In this document: piece by piece, positions 22,211 to 33,254 of the stretch
How the letters are laid out: each line of letters opens with the position of its first letter
Position numbering within the stretch: the first letter of the stretch is position 1
Assembly (NCBI GenBank): GCA_021029095.1
Contig: JAJOHG010000227.1
Coordinates: forward strand, 1-41,601
DNA: 41,601 nt
Direction of reading: 5' to 3'
Source of the DNA: Phellopilus nigrolimitatus
Taxonomy: Eukaryota > Basidiomycota > Agaricomycetes > Hymenochaetales > Hymenochaetaceae
The notes under the pieces: model-generated
The model's database searches: none
What the model saw: the letters and a program-made list of their open reading frames with translations, nothing else
What the model was told of the DNA's origin: nothing
Translations under genes and position numbers: made by a program

Positions 22211-22535
22211 GGTAAAGGCCTCCGGTCCTAGAGCTACGCTATTGCGCGTGGCCGGTACAGCGAATTTCGAGACACGGCTCGCGACGACGTCTTATATATA
22301 CTGCTTGCAAGAATGTTAGGCCCCGCTCGGTTACTCGAGTCGACTTCTAGCTAGCTTTTGGCAGGTGGGAAGGTGGATAACCGGCAATCAGCCAACTTTC
22401 CCAGTCGTGCGTCCGAGCGGTGACGTAGCAATTTCACGATGTTATTCATTTGACATACAAAGCGCTCTCGAGATACACGTTATTCTATCGTACGTGTACC
22501 GATATATTTCAAATTCTCTGTTCCACAATCCTTAA

Positions 22536-23313
22536 TTATAGACCATTCACCCCCATGGCCCTTAGCGTCTTCTGCGCCTTCTCCGTGAGGTTCTCGAACC
22601 TGCGGACTTTCTTTCCCGCCCCGAAGTCCATCACTTTCGCAGCGTCAACTTTGATCGTCGTCTCTCCCTTCAACTCTGCATCCATCGTGACGTAGTCGCT
22701 GCTGTCGATGACCTCGTCGCATCGCGCGTGTGAGATATCGTAACCGTGCCAAGACCCGACAATCCACTCCTCCTTCCATGCATCGAGGATGAAATACACA
22801 TCAGAACGCATGACGTACTGCCTCTGATAGAAGAACAGATCCGAACGGGGAGCCACTTCGACCTCCGTAGTCTCCGTCTTCGAGTTCGTCGTCTCCGTCG
22901 AACTGAACGTCTTCTGGCTGTACCCCGCCGAGATCGTCAAGCCCAAGAATGAAGCAGACAGGCCGACCGATTTGCTGACTTCAGAGCCGTCAATCACCTT
23001 GAGCTCGGTCGTGTACTGCTGTGTGTACTTCTGGGTGCCGTCGGTGTGGTTGTCCCAGGAGACGAGTCTGTTGTTCTGGATTTGGACCAGATAGTTCGTG
23101 ATAATGGCGTACAGGCCCTCGCTTCCAGGATCGTCATAAATGGTACTACGGCTTCGACTGACGATTACGTCGCCGCCCTGGGGTCGGCTGACGAGGAACT
23201 GTGAGACCGGGTCGGCGCTTTTGGACTGGGGGATAGGGGAGGTTGCAACAACGACAATGGTCAGACGACGAGACGGGCAAGCACGAATGAGTTCTGCAGG
23301 CTATGCTCACCAT
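22536..23313 (-). CDS. Family copy B: unrecognised protein, possible aerolysin-like beta-hairpin module
   Basis: The ATG is at 23313-23311, the intron 23310-23226 (85 nt) and exon 2 23225-22536, giving 230 residues. The intron differs from that of copy A at one base. The protein has NYLVQIQNNRLVSWDNHTD, a Ser/Thr-rich alternating stretch (YSQKTFSSTETTNSKTE), VEVAPRSDLFFYQRQYVMR and LRAMGVNG. The turn reads VAP instead of VPP. Over a 71-residue stretch I counted 42 identities with A (59%). By eye it is closest to E. No signal peptide, no membrane segment. About 330 bp of 3' flank (22211-22535) shows traces of the 3' flank of C and D and no gene. Looks intact. Confidence 0.75.
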
Positions 23314-23362
23314 GATTCTCAGCTCAAGTTCAACTTGAGGTCTTCAAGATACGACTGCCCTG

Positions 23363-23370
23363 TATTTATG
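23363..23370 (-). promoter_or_regulatory. TATA-like element of copy B
   Basis: CATAAATA on the minus strand about 50 bp before the ATG at 23313; the same element and spacing as in A, C, D and E. Confidence 0.55.
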
Positions 23371-23759
23371 CACTCGAGGACGGGTCAGCCGCAGAGGTGA
23401 TTATTTCGAGTCCGCGGGCGTCGGCGCAAGTAAATTGGTGTGTGGCTTCAGCATTGTCCACGTTCCAACTGAAGTCGAAAGAAGCCGCGCTTTGGAAGCG
23501 CAGAACTACAACATGCAGGGAACCACAGTCGCCTCCGCAGCGGTGAGAAGCCATGACATGCATGGAACCACGATCGCATCCGGAGCGGCGGGAAACCCTG
23601 ACGGTATAAGTACTATATAGGTCCTAGCAAGTCCCGAGATCCAACAAGCACTTCTTCACGCGAGGGATACGAGTCGTGCGAACATCAATCCGACAAATTT
23701 CGTGAACTGGACAAAATAATGCAGGATGTGAAATCTCTCCGGACTGGAGCCGGAGCTGG

Positions 23760-24870
23760 AGGTGCTTTATTGAAACAAAAAATCGAACAGACTCTTATTC
23801 GTTCGCGCATGTCATTTCGTTGTTATTCTTTCGACATAATCACATTCTGTAACGGCAATTATTGACCTAAGCCCTCGAGGAAATAATCTGGTCAGAATGC
23901 CAAAAGCAAAACAAAACTGGGACATGCCATTTGAGCTGCAAGTAGTACATTGATAAGTAGTACGGAACCAAGTGTATGCCACGCACGTCCCGAACCCGCT
24001 CCTATTGACACGGGCGAATTTTTTGAAAATCCGAAATCGTTTTTCGTCGAACATCTTCGTTTGAGGCATCCCAAAATGCATCCCTGAAAGAAAGAACTTG
24101 CTGCACATGCACAAGAGTTCTTCCAAATAAAGATGAAGATTGCATAAACAATATATCGGATAAAATGAGCGACGATAGTGGGACCGACGTTTTGAATAGG
24201 ACACCTTGAGACCTTGGGAAATGAGGAAGACATGAATCACAAGCGCGGGAGTAGGGAGAAGTCAGCTGCAAACATCTCCGGTGGGAGAAGTATATCCGAT
24301 AACGAGGGCATCTGGACGATACAGATATCCGGTGTTTAACTTCGATATTTCACTAGCCCCCAAATACTATCTTCCCCAAGCGACTTCAAACTCCATGCAT
24401 GGACGAGCATTTCAGCGCCTCCGCTCGACGAGAAGATAAATCACTATTTTTATCGTTTATGCAGAAAAACAGACGGAACAGTGCTGACTGATGATTGCAT
24501 GGAGGGCTACCAGGGATGCATGCCTGGACGCCCGGAAAATTGATAAAAAATGTCGCTTGTGTGAATGGCAGATGACAAGCGGCCTCTTGTTGTTGCTATC
24601 TAGACGTATCTGGATGTATCATCAGTAGAAATTAATCTGAGGGAAATTTTGGGGCACATCTGCGTCCCGTCCCTCTCTTCGCCAAATAATCATGGCACTC
24701 TCGTCTTCCCGCACGCTCAGAGCGAAGTTGTTGCTCCGGCGGAGTACGGAGGTACTCCCTCAATTCCAACTCCCGTCTTCCCGCCGCTCCAGGTGCGACT
24801 ATGGTTCCATGCATGTCTCAGGTCTGCGCTTCCCAGGCGCGATTATGATCGGATGACAAAAGGATACTGC
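23760..24870. repeat. Non-coding unit U, copy 2 (5' flank of B)
   Basis: Diverged inverted copy of unit U. The minus-strand frame at 24240-23812 aligns with the frames at 11938-12138 and 12238-12489 in the first copy. Blocks GCTCGACGAGAAGATAAATC (24424) and CCGCCGCTCCAGGTGCGACT (24781) recur in the other copies. It ends near 24850 with a fragment of family upstream sequence (ATGGTTCCATGCATG at 24801-24815) and then runs into the GMC pseudogene. Confidence 0.55.
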
Positions 24871-24913
24871 AAGACAGCGGGCCCTGTACGTATATTGCAC
24901 AGACTGATATCTA

Positions 24914-26372
24914 TGCACTAGTCATCCTAATGATGTCCGTCGCCTTCTCCCCTATCACATAAACTGTGGAGGACTTAGATAGAGACATCAGCATCCATTA
25001 AGCAGAACACAAAAAACGCGTTCACTCACGAGGTGCGCACTAATTGGGATTGGTATGACCGAGGCGTCTACCACTCGGACGTTCGCTGTTCCGTACATCC
25101 TTAGCTCCGTGTCGACGTGCGCAGCGACGTCGAGCGGGTGCGCGTAGTATCCCGGGTCGACGGCGCGGAAGGACGCGGGCGCCGACGACGAGACTATGTG
25201 CATGCGCCCGCGCGAGAGGGGCGTGTACAACGATTGTCGTGAACGTGCGCTTTGGGTGGGCGGTGAGCGGAGGACTTTCTGGCTGCCGATTGTCCCCGCT
25301 GATATTGTTACCTCCTTGTCTATCGAGACGAAGAGAGTGCTGCCATTGCTCAAGACATATTCGACTCCTGATGCACGTGCCAATGTCTCTTTAGTATCGT
25401 CATCCCAAACGATTCGGGTTACGGTGGCGTTTGTGATAACATCGAAGTTTGATGTAGTACGCGCAGGCGGCAGAACATCTTTATAAGAATCGGAAGAAAT
25501 AAGAGAATAAAAAGGGTGTTTAAGTATTTAATTAAAGTGACCTTGTGTTATTTTTTGCGTCTAGCGAATTCGGTGCGACGCCGACTGCGTGCGGGTCTCC
25601 GTTTACAAGATCCGGGGAGGCCGCGAACCCAAGCCCTTCAGCTGTCTGTACCCACAGCTGCGATTGCTTGAAAAAGAAGTTGGGGAACCCGACGTGGACC
25701 CTCCCGTCGAACCCGTGCACGCTGCTGTCGAAGCGCACGCCGTTCGCGATCTGCGAGGGGTCCGGAGGGGTAGACAGTTCGGACTTTCTGAAGTAGGGAA
25801 GAAGGCCGTCCCAGGTCCAGGAACTGTTGTTGTTCAAAGTGCCCCAGACATCGACTGCTCTTTCTCTGCGCGCGGTTGATCTCTCGCGGCGTTAAATTTA
25901 TTTCAACAGAGGTAGAAACGAGACGAGGACTTACAAAGATCATGCTGTTGATGACCGTGCTTCCCCCGAGGGCTTTGCCGGCGTTCACTGTCAGCTGCCG
26001 CGAGTTCAGATTTACTTGCGGGACCGTGGGGTAGCTCCAGTCGAGCGTCGTAAACGTCTCTCCTGTCCCGATAAGACCTGGAATAAGCACCTGATGGATT
26101 TTAAGTAAAGTTAATTGGGAAAAGACTTCTGTACAGACTTCAGGCAAATCCTCAGTATTCGGACCTGCTTCAATAACAACAACAGTGATAGACGGGTCAT
26201 CCGTTAGTCTACTTGCAACTGTCAGTCCTCTGCAATATAGATCACTTAGTACGCGGAATATTTCAATGGTGGAAGAGAGAACCTACGCTGTTCCTCCGCC
26301 GACGACCACATAATCATAGGCGACAGAGCGAAGCGCGAGACAAATAGCAACCAGCAGTCCAGAGAGCTCCAT
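24914..26372 (-). pseudogene. GMC oxidoreductase pseudogene (copy of 6254-8636)
   Basis: Start (ATG at 26372), signal peptide, first four exons and the stop at 24914 are recognisable, so the whole gene was once copied. Three lesions are visible. A deletion of about 17 bases in exon 5 (near 25450) shifts the frame. A large deletion joins GTIGSQKVL directly to the PPTQSARS region, removing the end of exon 5, exons 6-8 and the start of exon 9. A third deletion joins DVAAHV to DTELRMYGTANV, removing the DNHETGTC active-site His. It cannot make an active enzyme. About 190 bp of its promoter is also present, to 26562. Confidence 0.9.
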
Positions 26373-26562
26373 ATTGGATGGCTTGAGAGCACGGCCCATT
26401 CGCCGATTCAAGGCAATTTATACCCGAGTTATTTTACTCGTCGAGTTTCTTACAAGAGACCGACTCTGACCGAGCTAAGCGCACTATACGTTTCATGCTT
26501 CTACCGCGTGACTTGCTACGGCGAAACACATACAACGGAAACCCAGATGCAAGCGGCCCTTA

Positions 26563-26821
26563 CGTGCTGACTGTGCGGCTTACGCTCTGCGCAGTGCGGC
26601 GGATCGGAAGCCATATATCCTCGGTCAGTTCGTACGTTCGCCACATAATGAATATTGGCCTGACAGGTGCCTTGACCGCAGTGCAGGTACTGATTGAGAA
26701 AGAAAAAGGATACCCATTTGCAGAGTTCACATACCATAAAGGCAGGGACCATGAAGAGATCGCGAAGCGGATTGTGAAGTATTGCTCCAAGTACCAGAAA
26801 AGCTTCAACCAGCTAAGATGA
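26563..26821 (+). pseudogene. 5'-truncated copy of small unknown gene
   Basis: This starts within the intron (GCTGACTGTGCGGCTTACGC) right after the GMC promoter fragment ends, so exon 1 and the promoter are missing. The exon 2 frame to the stop at 26819-26821 is open and ends HEEIAKRIVKYCSKYQKSF. No start is available. Confidence 0.65.
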
Positions 26822-27086
26822 CGATGGTTCATCGGCTGGAGACGATTCGCAAGTGGCGGGAACAAAAAGACATAAGAGTACATCCGAAGTGCACTTCTGA
26901 GAGGACTGAGAGGATATACAGTGAAAGGACAGTAACTGGAACTGTATTGTTGTCTTACTTTTATTTCGATTTATATGCATATGCAAGTGGATGTTTGTTT
27001 CCAAAATTTCTGCCAAACAAACGGCGGGAACGGCCGTGTCGCCGTAGTTAACGTTCACTGTGAGGAAGTCGTGTATTTCGTAAGCA

Positions 27087-27742
27087 ATGGCTACGAAGAA
27101 AGCGGCGGACCACACGCTGTACCACCTGAACCCGAAGGGCTTCTGGAAGAAATTCCGCGACGCCGTCGTCGTCAGTCCGTCGATTTCGAGCGGCCTCCCG
27201 CTCGCCGCCGTCAACAGGTACCCGCAGCCTGCGTCCAGGCCGGAGAAGTACGCGACGCCCGCGACGAAGGGTACGCCGCGATATGCTTCATGTGGGCAAT
27301 AGAGCGAGCTAGACTGACATGACTCGCTCGCCAGCGTCCGACCCCGCGGAGAACCCGTACTGGAAACGCGACGTGCGCCGCGCGTACCCGCAGCTCTCTG
27401 TCGTCACGCAGGACGAGCTCGCGACCTTTCTCCTCCAGGCGCCAGAGCAGCCCTCGTACGTTCTCTCCCATCTAGACTGCAGGATCTCATCTCGTGCACC
27501 CATTCACATCATGCCCGTCTATTGCTAGCGTCAGCGCTCCTGAAGGTCAACAACCCGCGGCCGCGGCCGATGGTGCTTCTGCGCCTGTCACCCGCGCGTC
27601 TGCCGTCCACCTCACCGCCGCAATTGCGACCATCACCAATGCGGGCAAGGCGTACTCTGCATCGCGTCCCCCGCCGACACCGCCGACTTCGTTCAAACGC
27701 TGGAAGCTCGAACGTGCATGGACGCAGGCACGTCATCGGTAG
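27087..27742 (+). CDS. NDUFA7-like copy 2 with replaced C-terminus
   Basis: Exons 27087-27270, 27335-27455 and 27529-27742 give 172 residues in frame. Exons 1 and 2 encode the same protein as the intact gene at 35872 but for Ser to Asn in YHLNPKG. Exon 3 follows it to FKRWK, then switches to LERAWTQARHR and stop. The missing ending (DAPHDPHAYFPMIMVK in the full gene) was lost at a junction with the inverted hbrB-like exon 2. It could still be expressed because promoter-side sequence is duplicated too, but the product would lack the conserved complex I C-terminus. Whether it is a gene or a pseudogene cannot be told from sequence alone. Confidence 0.65.
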
Positions 27743-28527
27743 AGGGCAGCACAAGGGTGGAGGCGGAGGCGAGCGCGGCGGTGGAATTGGAGAGCGTCGC
27801 GAGTGCAGCGCTGGGGAGCTGGTGCGCGAGCGTGCCGAGCCGCAGCATCTCGCGCTGCACGAGCTTGGCGTCGTATGTGCGCCCCGAGGAGGTGAGCGCG
27901 GAGGACGAGGCACCCTGGAGGTACGCCGCGCGGTGAACCATGTGTACGAGAAAGATGGGAAGGAGAGTGGGTGATCAGTACTTAAGTTCCTGTGCGTGCG
28001 ATGCCGCATCTATCAGCGCGCGATGCGCTCACCTTTGACGGCGACGCATGAATTTTGGAAGAAGACGGCGGCGATGCCATGGTGTTGCTGTTCGCGGGTG
28101 ACGTCGACGACAACGGCAGAGACAACGGCAACGATCTCGGGGAGGGCAGGGGCGATGAAGGGATAGGCGAGTTCTTGTCTCCCTGGCCGCGTTCTTTGTC
28201 CCTGTCGTGCTTGTCGCCTAAGAGCTTCTTGAGATCGAACGCGGCGTCGCGGGTATCTTTGTCCTTATCTCTGTCTTTGAGGGCCGGCGCCGCAGCCGAC
28301 GAGGGCGAGAGGAACTGCAGTGGGCGGTGGGGCGCGGTGGACGCAGATGAGAGGGAGAGTGTGCTCGACGACGACGGGGGCGGCGACTGCACGGTGAGCT
28401 CGCTGGATGACTGGCGGTCGGTCTTAGACTTAGACTGGCCGAGGCTGAGGCCGATGATGCCGAGTGAGCCGTCTTCGCGGCATTTACCTTTGCGCGCACC
28501 GGAGACGACGTGCCGACGGCCTGCCAT
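27735..28527 (-). pseudogene. 3'-truncated hbrB-like copy
   Basis: Exon 1 (28527-28033, 495 nt) has the same length as in the full gene and differs by one residue (Ser to Pro in DKNSPIPSS). The intron is kept, and exon 2 starts at 27914 (GASSSALTSSGRTYDAKLVQ) and runs to about 27735 (ASTLVLPST). The sequence then becomes the inverted end of NDUFA7 and the frame stops at 27693. The whole HbrB core after its first ~60 residues is missing. A truncated disordered N-terminal protein could be made. Confidence 0.85.
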
Positions 28528-29594
28528 TCCGCTCACTCAGTGCTTGCGTCGACAACGTCGTGAACGACGACAACGAGGTCGTTGCATAGCTTGCATACAC
28601 GTCGCTCACGTTCGGCAGTTCTCTTCCGCTCTGCGTCCTGCCGTGAGAAGGCTGTCTAAAGTCTATATGCGTGCGACTTCTACGTCTTCTATCCAGCCAC
28701 AAAGTCGCCGTCACTGTGACCCCCTCTCATTCGGAGTCAGAACTCGTTATCCTCGTGCAGGTCGCTGGACTGGTACAGTACGTATCGTGGGTAGCCTACT
28801 TGCGGCTGCCATCCGCGTCAAGATCCATATATCCCACGGCGCACACTGGTCGTTCAAACACTTTTCTTGGACATTCGATTCTACCACTTACAGTCATGTC
28901 TTTGAGACATCTTTCACTCGGAGCCATCTCAATGTTTCAATGGGTTGATACATGATTGAACTGAGTGTTCCTGGAGTTTCAGAAAATTTGCTTTTATACT
29001 TTGTAAGTTACAGGTGAAATCCACTTTTTTGACCAAAGATGCCAAACTTGCTCGCCTGCCAGTGCTCTCATTTAGTTAAATCGAAAATTTCAAAAGGTCA
29101 CAGGAGCATTATTTTCGGCACTTTAAACCAATGCACAAAACGATTGAAGGAAAATGACTGCATAAAACGTGAGCACCAAATTCCTGCCTTATTTTTTTTA
29201 TCTCTCTCACTTCTCAACTGATTATCTTGAAATTGTGCACAAATGTCGCTGAGTGAATAAATAATATTTATTTTCAAAATCTCTTGACGAAATCGCACGA
29301 GGGACGGTCAGTGTATGCGATTAAAATGTGGAGTCTCAAGGACCGGCCCTTGACTGTAGATTGTATCCATCCACTTCTCGCTCTTCCCCGAAGTCTGGGA
29401 GGGGCACAGGCACACCGTCCTAGATCTATGCCTCAGCGCCTTGCTGGAACAACGAAGTTCGAAACGCAGCTCGCCGCGGGAATAATGCTCGAGAACTCGC
29501 GATGTTCTTTGTTCAACGTACAAAGTGCATTAGAGATACATAGGGTTCTGTCGTACATGCACAGATATCTTTCAGATCCGCTATTTCGTAACCC
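28528..29594. other. Duplicated intergenic region (hbrB copy / copy D)
   Basis: Inverted copy of 13661-14738 with few differences; no gene. A small indel separates the arms near 28793-28810, where the left arm has extra bases. Confidence 0.6.
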
Positions 29595-30367
29595 TCAATA
29601 ATCAACTGGTACTCCCATGGCTCTCAGTGCGTCCCTCACGTGCTCCGAGCAGTTGTTGACACTCCGGATTTCCAGATCCTCCCCAAAGTCCGGCACACAC
29701 GCAGCGTTTACTCGGATCTTCGTCTCTCTCTTCAACTCCGTCCTGGTCGTAATATTGTCGTCACTGTTGATGACAACGTCGCATCGCGCACGCAAAATAT
29801 GGAATCCTCCCGGGTGTCCAATAATCCACAATCTGTCATACCTGTCGAGGATGAAATACACGTCAGAGCGCAAGACATACTGCCTCTGGTAAAAGAACCG
29901 CTCCGAACGGCGAGGCACTTCGATCTCCGTAGTCTCCGTCTTTGAGGTCGTCGTCTCCGTCGAACGGAACGTCTTTTGACTGTGCTTTGTTGAGATCGTC
30001 AAGCCCTCAAACGTAGCCGGAAGGTCGAGCGCGGAGCTAACTCCGGTGCCATTGGTCACCTTGAGTGCGGTCGTGTATTCCTGTTTGTACGTCTGGGTGC
30101 AGTTGGTATTGTTGTCCCAGGAACCGACTTCGTCGTTCTGGATTTGGACCAGATAGTTCGACACGACAGGGTACAGGGCCTCCACGCCAGGATCGACATC
30201 GATGACCTGACGGCTTCGGCTAACGAGTACGTCGCCGCCCTGAGGCCTGCTGACGAGGGACCGTGTGACAGGGTCAATGCGTTTGCACTGGGGGGATTGA
30301 AACAGTGGCAATGGTCATACGACGACATGGGAGAGCGCGAACGAGCTCTGCAGACTATGCTCACCAT
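29595..30367 (-). CDS. Family copy D: unrecognised protein, possible aerolysin-like beta-hairpin module
   Basis: The ATG is at 30367-30365, the intron 30364-30288 (77 nt) and exon 2 30287-29595, giving 231 residues. Motifs are SNYLVQIQNDEVGSWDNNTN, HSQKTFRSTETTTSKTE, IEVPRRSERFFYQRQYVLR and LRAMGV, ending in VDY rather than the NG-x of the others. The intron differs from that of C by an indel near the acceptor. The upstream and downstream flanks are nearly the same as those of C, but exon 2 differs at roughly a third of residues by eye, mostly from the middle of the exon to its end. It is inside the right arm of the inverted repeat. Confidence 0.75.
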
Positions 30368-30416
30368 GATTTTCAGCTCAGATTCAATTTGAAGTCTTCG
30401 AGTCGCAACTGCCCTG

Positions 30417-30424
30417 TATTTATG
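30417..30424 (-). promoter_or_regulatory. TATA-like element of copy D
   Basis: CATAAATA on the minus strand about 50 bp before the ATG at 30367. Confidence 0.55.
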
Positions 30425-30719
30425 CACTCGAGGACAGGTCAACCATAAAGATGATTATTTCGAGTCCGCCGATGTCGGCGTACGTAGACTGGTGTATGCG
30501 GCTTAAGCGTCGTCCAAGCTCCAACCGAAGTCAAAAGAAGCTTGCAACATACATGGAACCACAATAGCATGCGGCGGGAAGCCACGCCAGCATTAGTACT
30601 AGTATAGGTCATAGCAAGCCCCGGGTTCCAACAAGCACTTCTTCACGCAAAGAGATATGAGTCACGCAAACATCAGTCCTACAAAGCTTGTGAACTGGAT
30701 AAAATAACGCAGGGTGAGG

Positions 30720-31770
30720 GGATCTCGCCGGCCTGGAGCTGGGAGTGCCTATTTGTTCGCCTTTCGTTCGACTTTCGTATGCATGCCATCACGTTGTAAT
30801 TCTTTCGACATAATCGCATATCCTGTGACGACAATTATCGATCCAAGCCATCTCAGAAATAACCTGGTCAGAATGCCAAAAGCAAAAAAAAAAAAAAGAA
30901 CTGGGGCACGCCGTCTGAACCTCAAGACCAAGTAGCACATAGTAGTAGCACGGAACTATGTCATGCGAAAATACGAATATTATCTGACTCCGGCACGTTC
31001 CGAACCCGCTCCGGCGAGCTCCCTGAAAATCAGAAATCATTTTTAGGTAGACATCTTCGTTTGAGACATCACCCCCAAAGAAAGAAATTGTTGCACGTCT
31101 ACAAGATTTCTCAAAGTTAAAACAAAGGTTATATATTACTTATGATACTAATAAGAAGAAATCGGAAAAGATAGTGGGACCAGTTTTTATGTAGAACACC
31201 TTGAGACCAAGACAAGAAATCGAGACAAATTTAAGGAGTGTTTCGGAGATGAGGAAGACATGGATCGCAAGCGCGGATACAGGGATGGGGTCAGCTGCGA
31301 ATGTCTCCGATGGGTGACAAATTCTCGAGAACGGGAGCATCTACAGATGTCGTGTTTTAGTTCGATATCCCACTAGTCCCCAATACTATCTTTCCCCAGC
31401 GACTTCGAATTTTTCCATGCATGGACGGGCCTCCGCTCGACGAGAAGATAATTCACTATTCTTATGCAGATAACGATGCCGCTATCAGGTGCAAAGGTCA
31501 TACAATGCAGAAACAGACCGAACAGTACTGACTCGATGACTCCCAGTTTTACTAGTAGGGAGGAGTGCTTGGACGTCCGGAAAAGAAGAAATATCACTTG
31601 TGTGAGTGGCAGACGACAACCGGCTCCTTGTTGTTGTTATCTGTATCATCCGCAGCAGAAATTAATCTCAGGGGAACATTCGGGGTACATCTGTGCATCT
31701 TTGCCCCGCCCCGCTCCTGCTAATTTTCTTTTGTTGATATTCAGCGTAATCATGGCTCCCAGGTTTTCCA
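30720..31770. repeat. Non-coding unit U, copy 3 (5' flank of D)
   Basis: Inverted and nearly identical to 11470-12540. An A14 run at about 30885-30898 matches the T13 run at 12379. Next to 31770 a short duplicated phrase (TTCCAGCACGCT) occurs twice, near 31766 and 31806, giving an extra ~40 bp not present in the left arm. Confidence 0.55.
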
Positions 31771-32263
31771 GCACGCTTTGAGTGTGCCCCGCCCCGATCA
31801 CGGGTCTTCCAGCACGCTCTGAGGGAAGTTGATGCGTCACAATCGGATTCGCGGGGCATGCACAATGTGCTTCTGACACTTCCCCAGCGACAATAGGACG
31901 CTCGGAGAAGTGTGTGCATCCGATGTTGGGGCAACCACGAAGTCGCGATACATAAACGTCACATATCGGTTTCCACATCTTACATCTTTCGAGAGTGCTT
32001 CCCCGCCTCTTTCAATGAGAGCACGTCGATGAATACAGAACCTGGTCGGAAGCAGATAACATGGTCTCGGACCAGAATGCTGGTGTCGGGTTTTCTTAAC
32101 GCCGGTCCCATTACCAGTGCATATGGTAAGTCTGCGCATCAATAATGCAAGTTCATTGAACTTCCTTCAGATGGAAAACGAAATTCGGACGGCGTTCATG
32201 CTGCATACACCGGCGTCAACAGATATGAATGAATGAAGATAGTTCCATTTCTGCGGCTGACTT

Positions 32264-32340
32264 GTCCCGGAGTGCGTAATACTGGGCAGTCGTATCTCGA
32301 AGACCTCAAGTTGAACCTGAACTGAAAGTCATGGTGAGTA
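32264..32340 (+). promoter_or_regulatory. Orphan family promoter, ATG and splice donor
   Basis: The family 5' UTR (GGGCAGTCGTATCTCGAAGA), an ATG at 32331-32333 and the start of the intron (GTGAGTATAGGCC) are present. Then the sequence changes to unit U and no exon 2 follows. This is a gene cut off just after its start codon. Confidence 0.7.
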
Positions 32341-32389
32341 TAGGCCATAGCACGGGTCGCTCCGTGGGTAGATCCGGATCCGTTTGCAC

Positions 32390-33060
32390 GGGTATGGGGT
32401 CAGCTATGAATATCTCCTGTGGGAGAAGAATCCTCGAGAAAGGGAGCATCTGGACGATACAGATGTCTGGTGTTCTAATTGATCCTCCACTAGCCCTGAG
32501 AAGACTATACCCAATTTCTTCATCCCGCAGCGACTTTTAATTCCACGCATGGGCGAGCACTTCGGCGCCCCCGCTCGACGAGAAGATAACTCACTATTTT
32601 TGAGGCCGATAACGATGGTGTCAGGTGCCAAGGTCATAAAATGCAGAAACAGACGGAACAGTACTGACCGATGAGTGCATGGAGGGACTCGATGGCTCCC
32701 GGCTTTATTACCGGGAAGGCGTGCAAGGACGTCCGGAAAAGAAGAAATATCGTTTGCATGGATGACAAACGGCAAACGGCTCCTTGTTGTTGCTATCTAG
32801 GCGTACCATCTGCAGCAGAGATTAATCTGAGGGAAAAATTCGGGGCACATCCCTCTCTTTGCCAGTTCGTTTTGTTTTGTTTTTGATGATCTTAAGAATA
32901 GTCATGGCACTCGGGACTTCCGGCACGCTTAGCGCGTCGTCGATGCTCCCGCGTAACACGGACGTACATCCATACGATACAGCACCTTCAATTCCAACTC
33001 CAGTCCTCCCGCCGCTCCAGATGCGATTGTGGCTCCATGCATGTCTCAGGTCTGCGCTTC
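32390..33060. repeat. Non-coding unit U, partial copy 4 (5' flank of E)
   Basis: This shares with the other copies GCTCGACGAGAAGATAACTC (32573), GGACGTCCGGAAAAGAAGAA (32728) and CTCCTTGTTGTTGCTATCTA (32781). The half nearest the T/A-run is missing. Confidence 0.55.
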
Positions 33061-33197
33061 AAAGCGCAGCTTTTTTTGGACTTCGGTCGGATGGCAAACG
33101 GAGCTTGGACGACGCTTCAGCTGTACACACTAGTTTACTTGCACCGACATCGGCGGACTCGAGATAATCACCTCTGCGGTTGACCTGCCTGCAAATG

Positions 33198-33205
33198 CAT
33201 AAATA
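33198..33205 (+). promoter_or_regulatory. TATA-like element of copy E
   Basis: CATAAATA about 50 bp before the ATG at 33255. Confidence 0.55.
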
Positions 33206-33254
33206 CCAAGCAGTCGTATCTTGAAGAATTTAAGTTGAACCTGAACCAAGAATC

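Larger units (their letters stand above)
27735..32315. repeat. Right arm of ~4.5-kb inverted repeat (partner 10990-15531)
   Basis: Inverted counterpart of the left arm, carrying the hbrB-like 5' half, the C/D 3' flank, copy D, unit U and a family promoter with ATG. The arms are separated by about 12.2 kb. Confidence 0.85.

Noticed and set aside
10990..32315. Inverted arms as terminal inverted repeats of a giant transposon
   Set aside because: The arms contain parts of host genes (hbrB, family genes), the ends are ragged and cut inside genes, and I see no transposase or reverse transcriptase between them.
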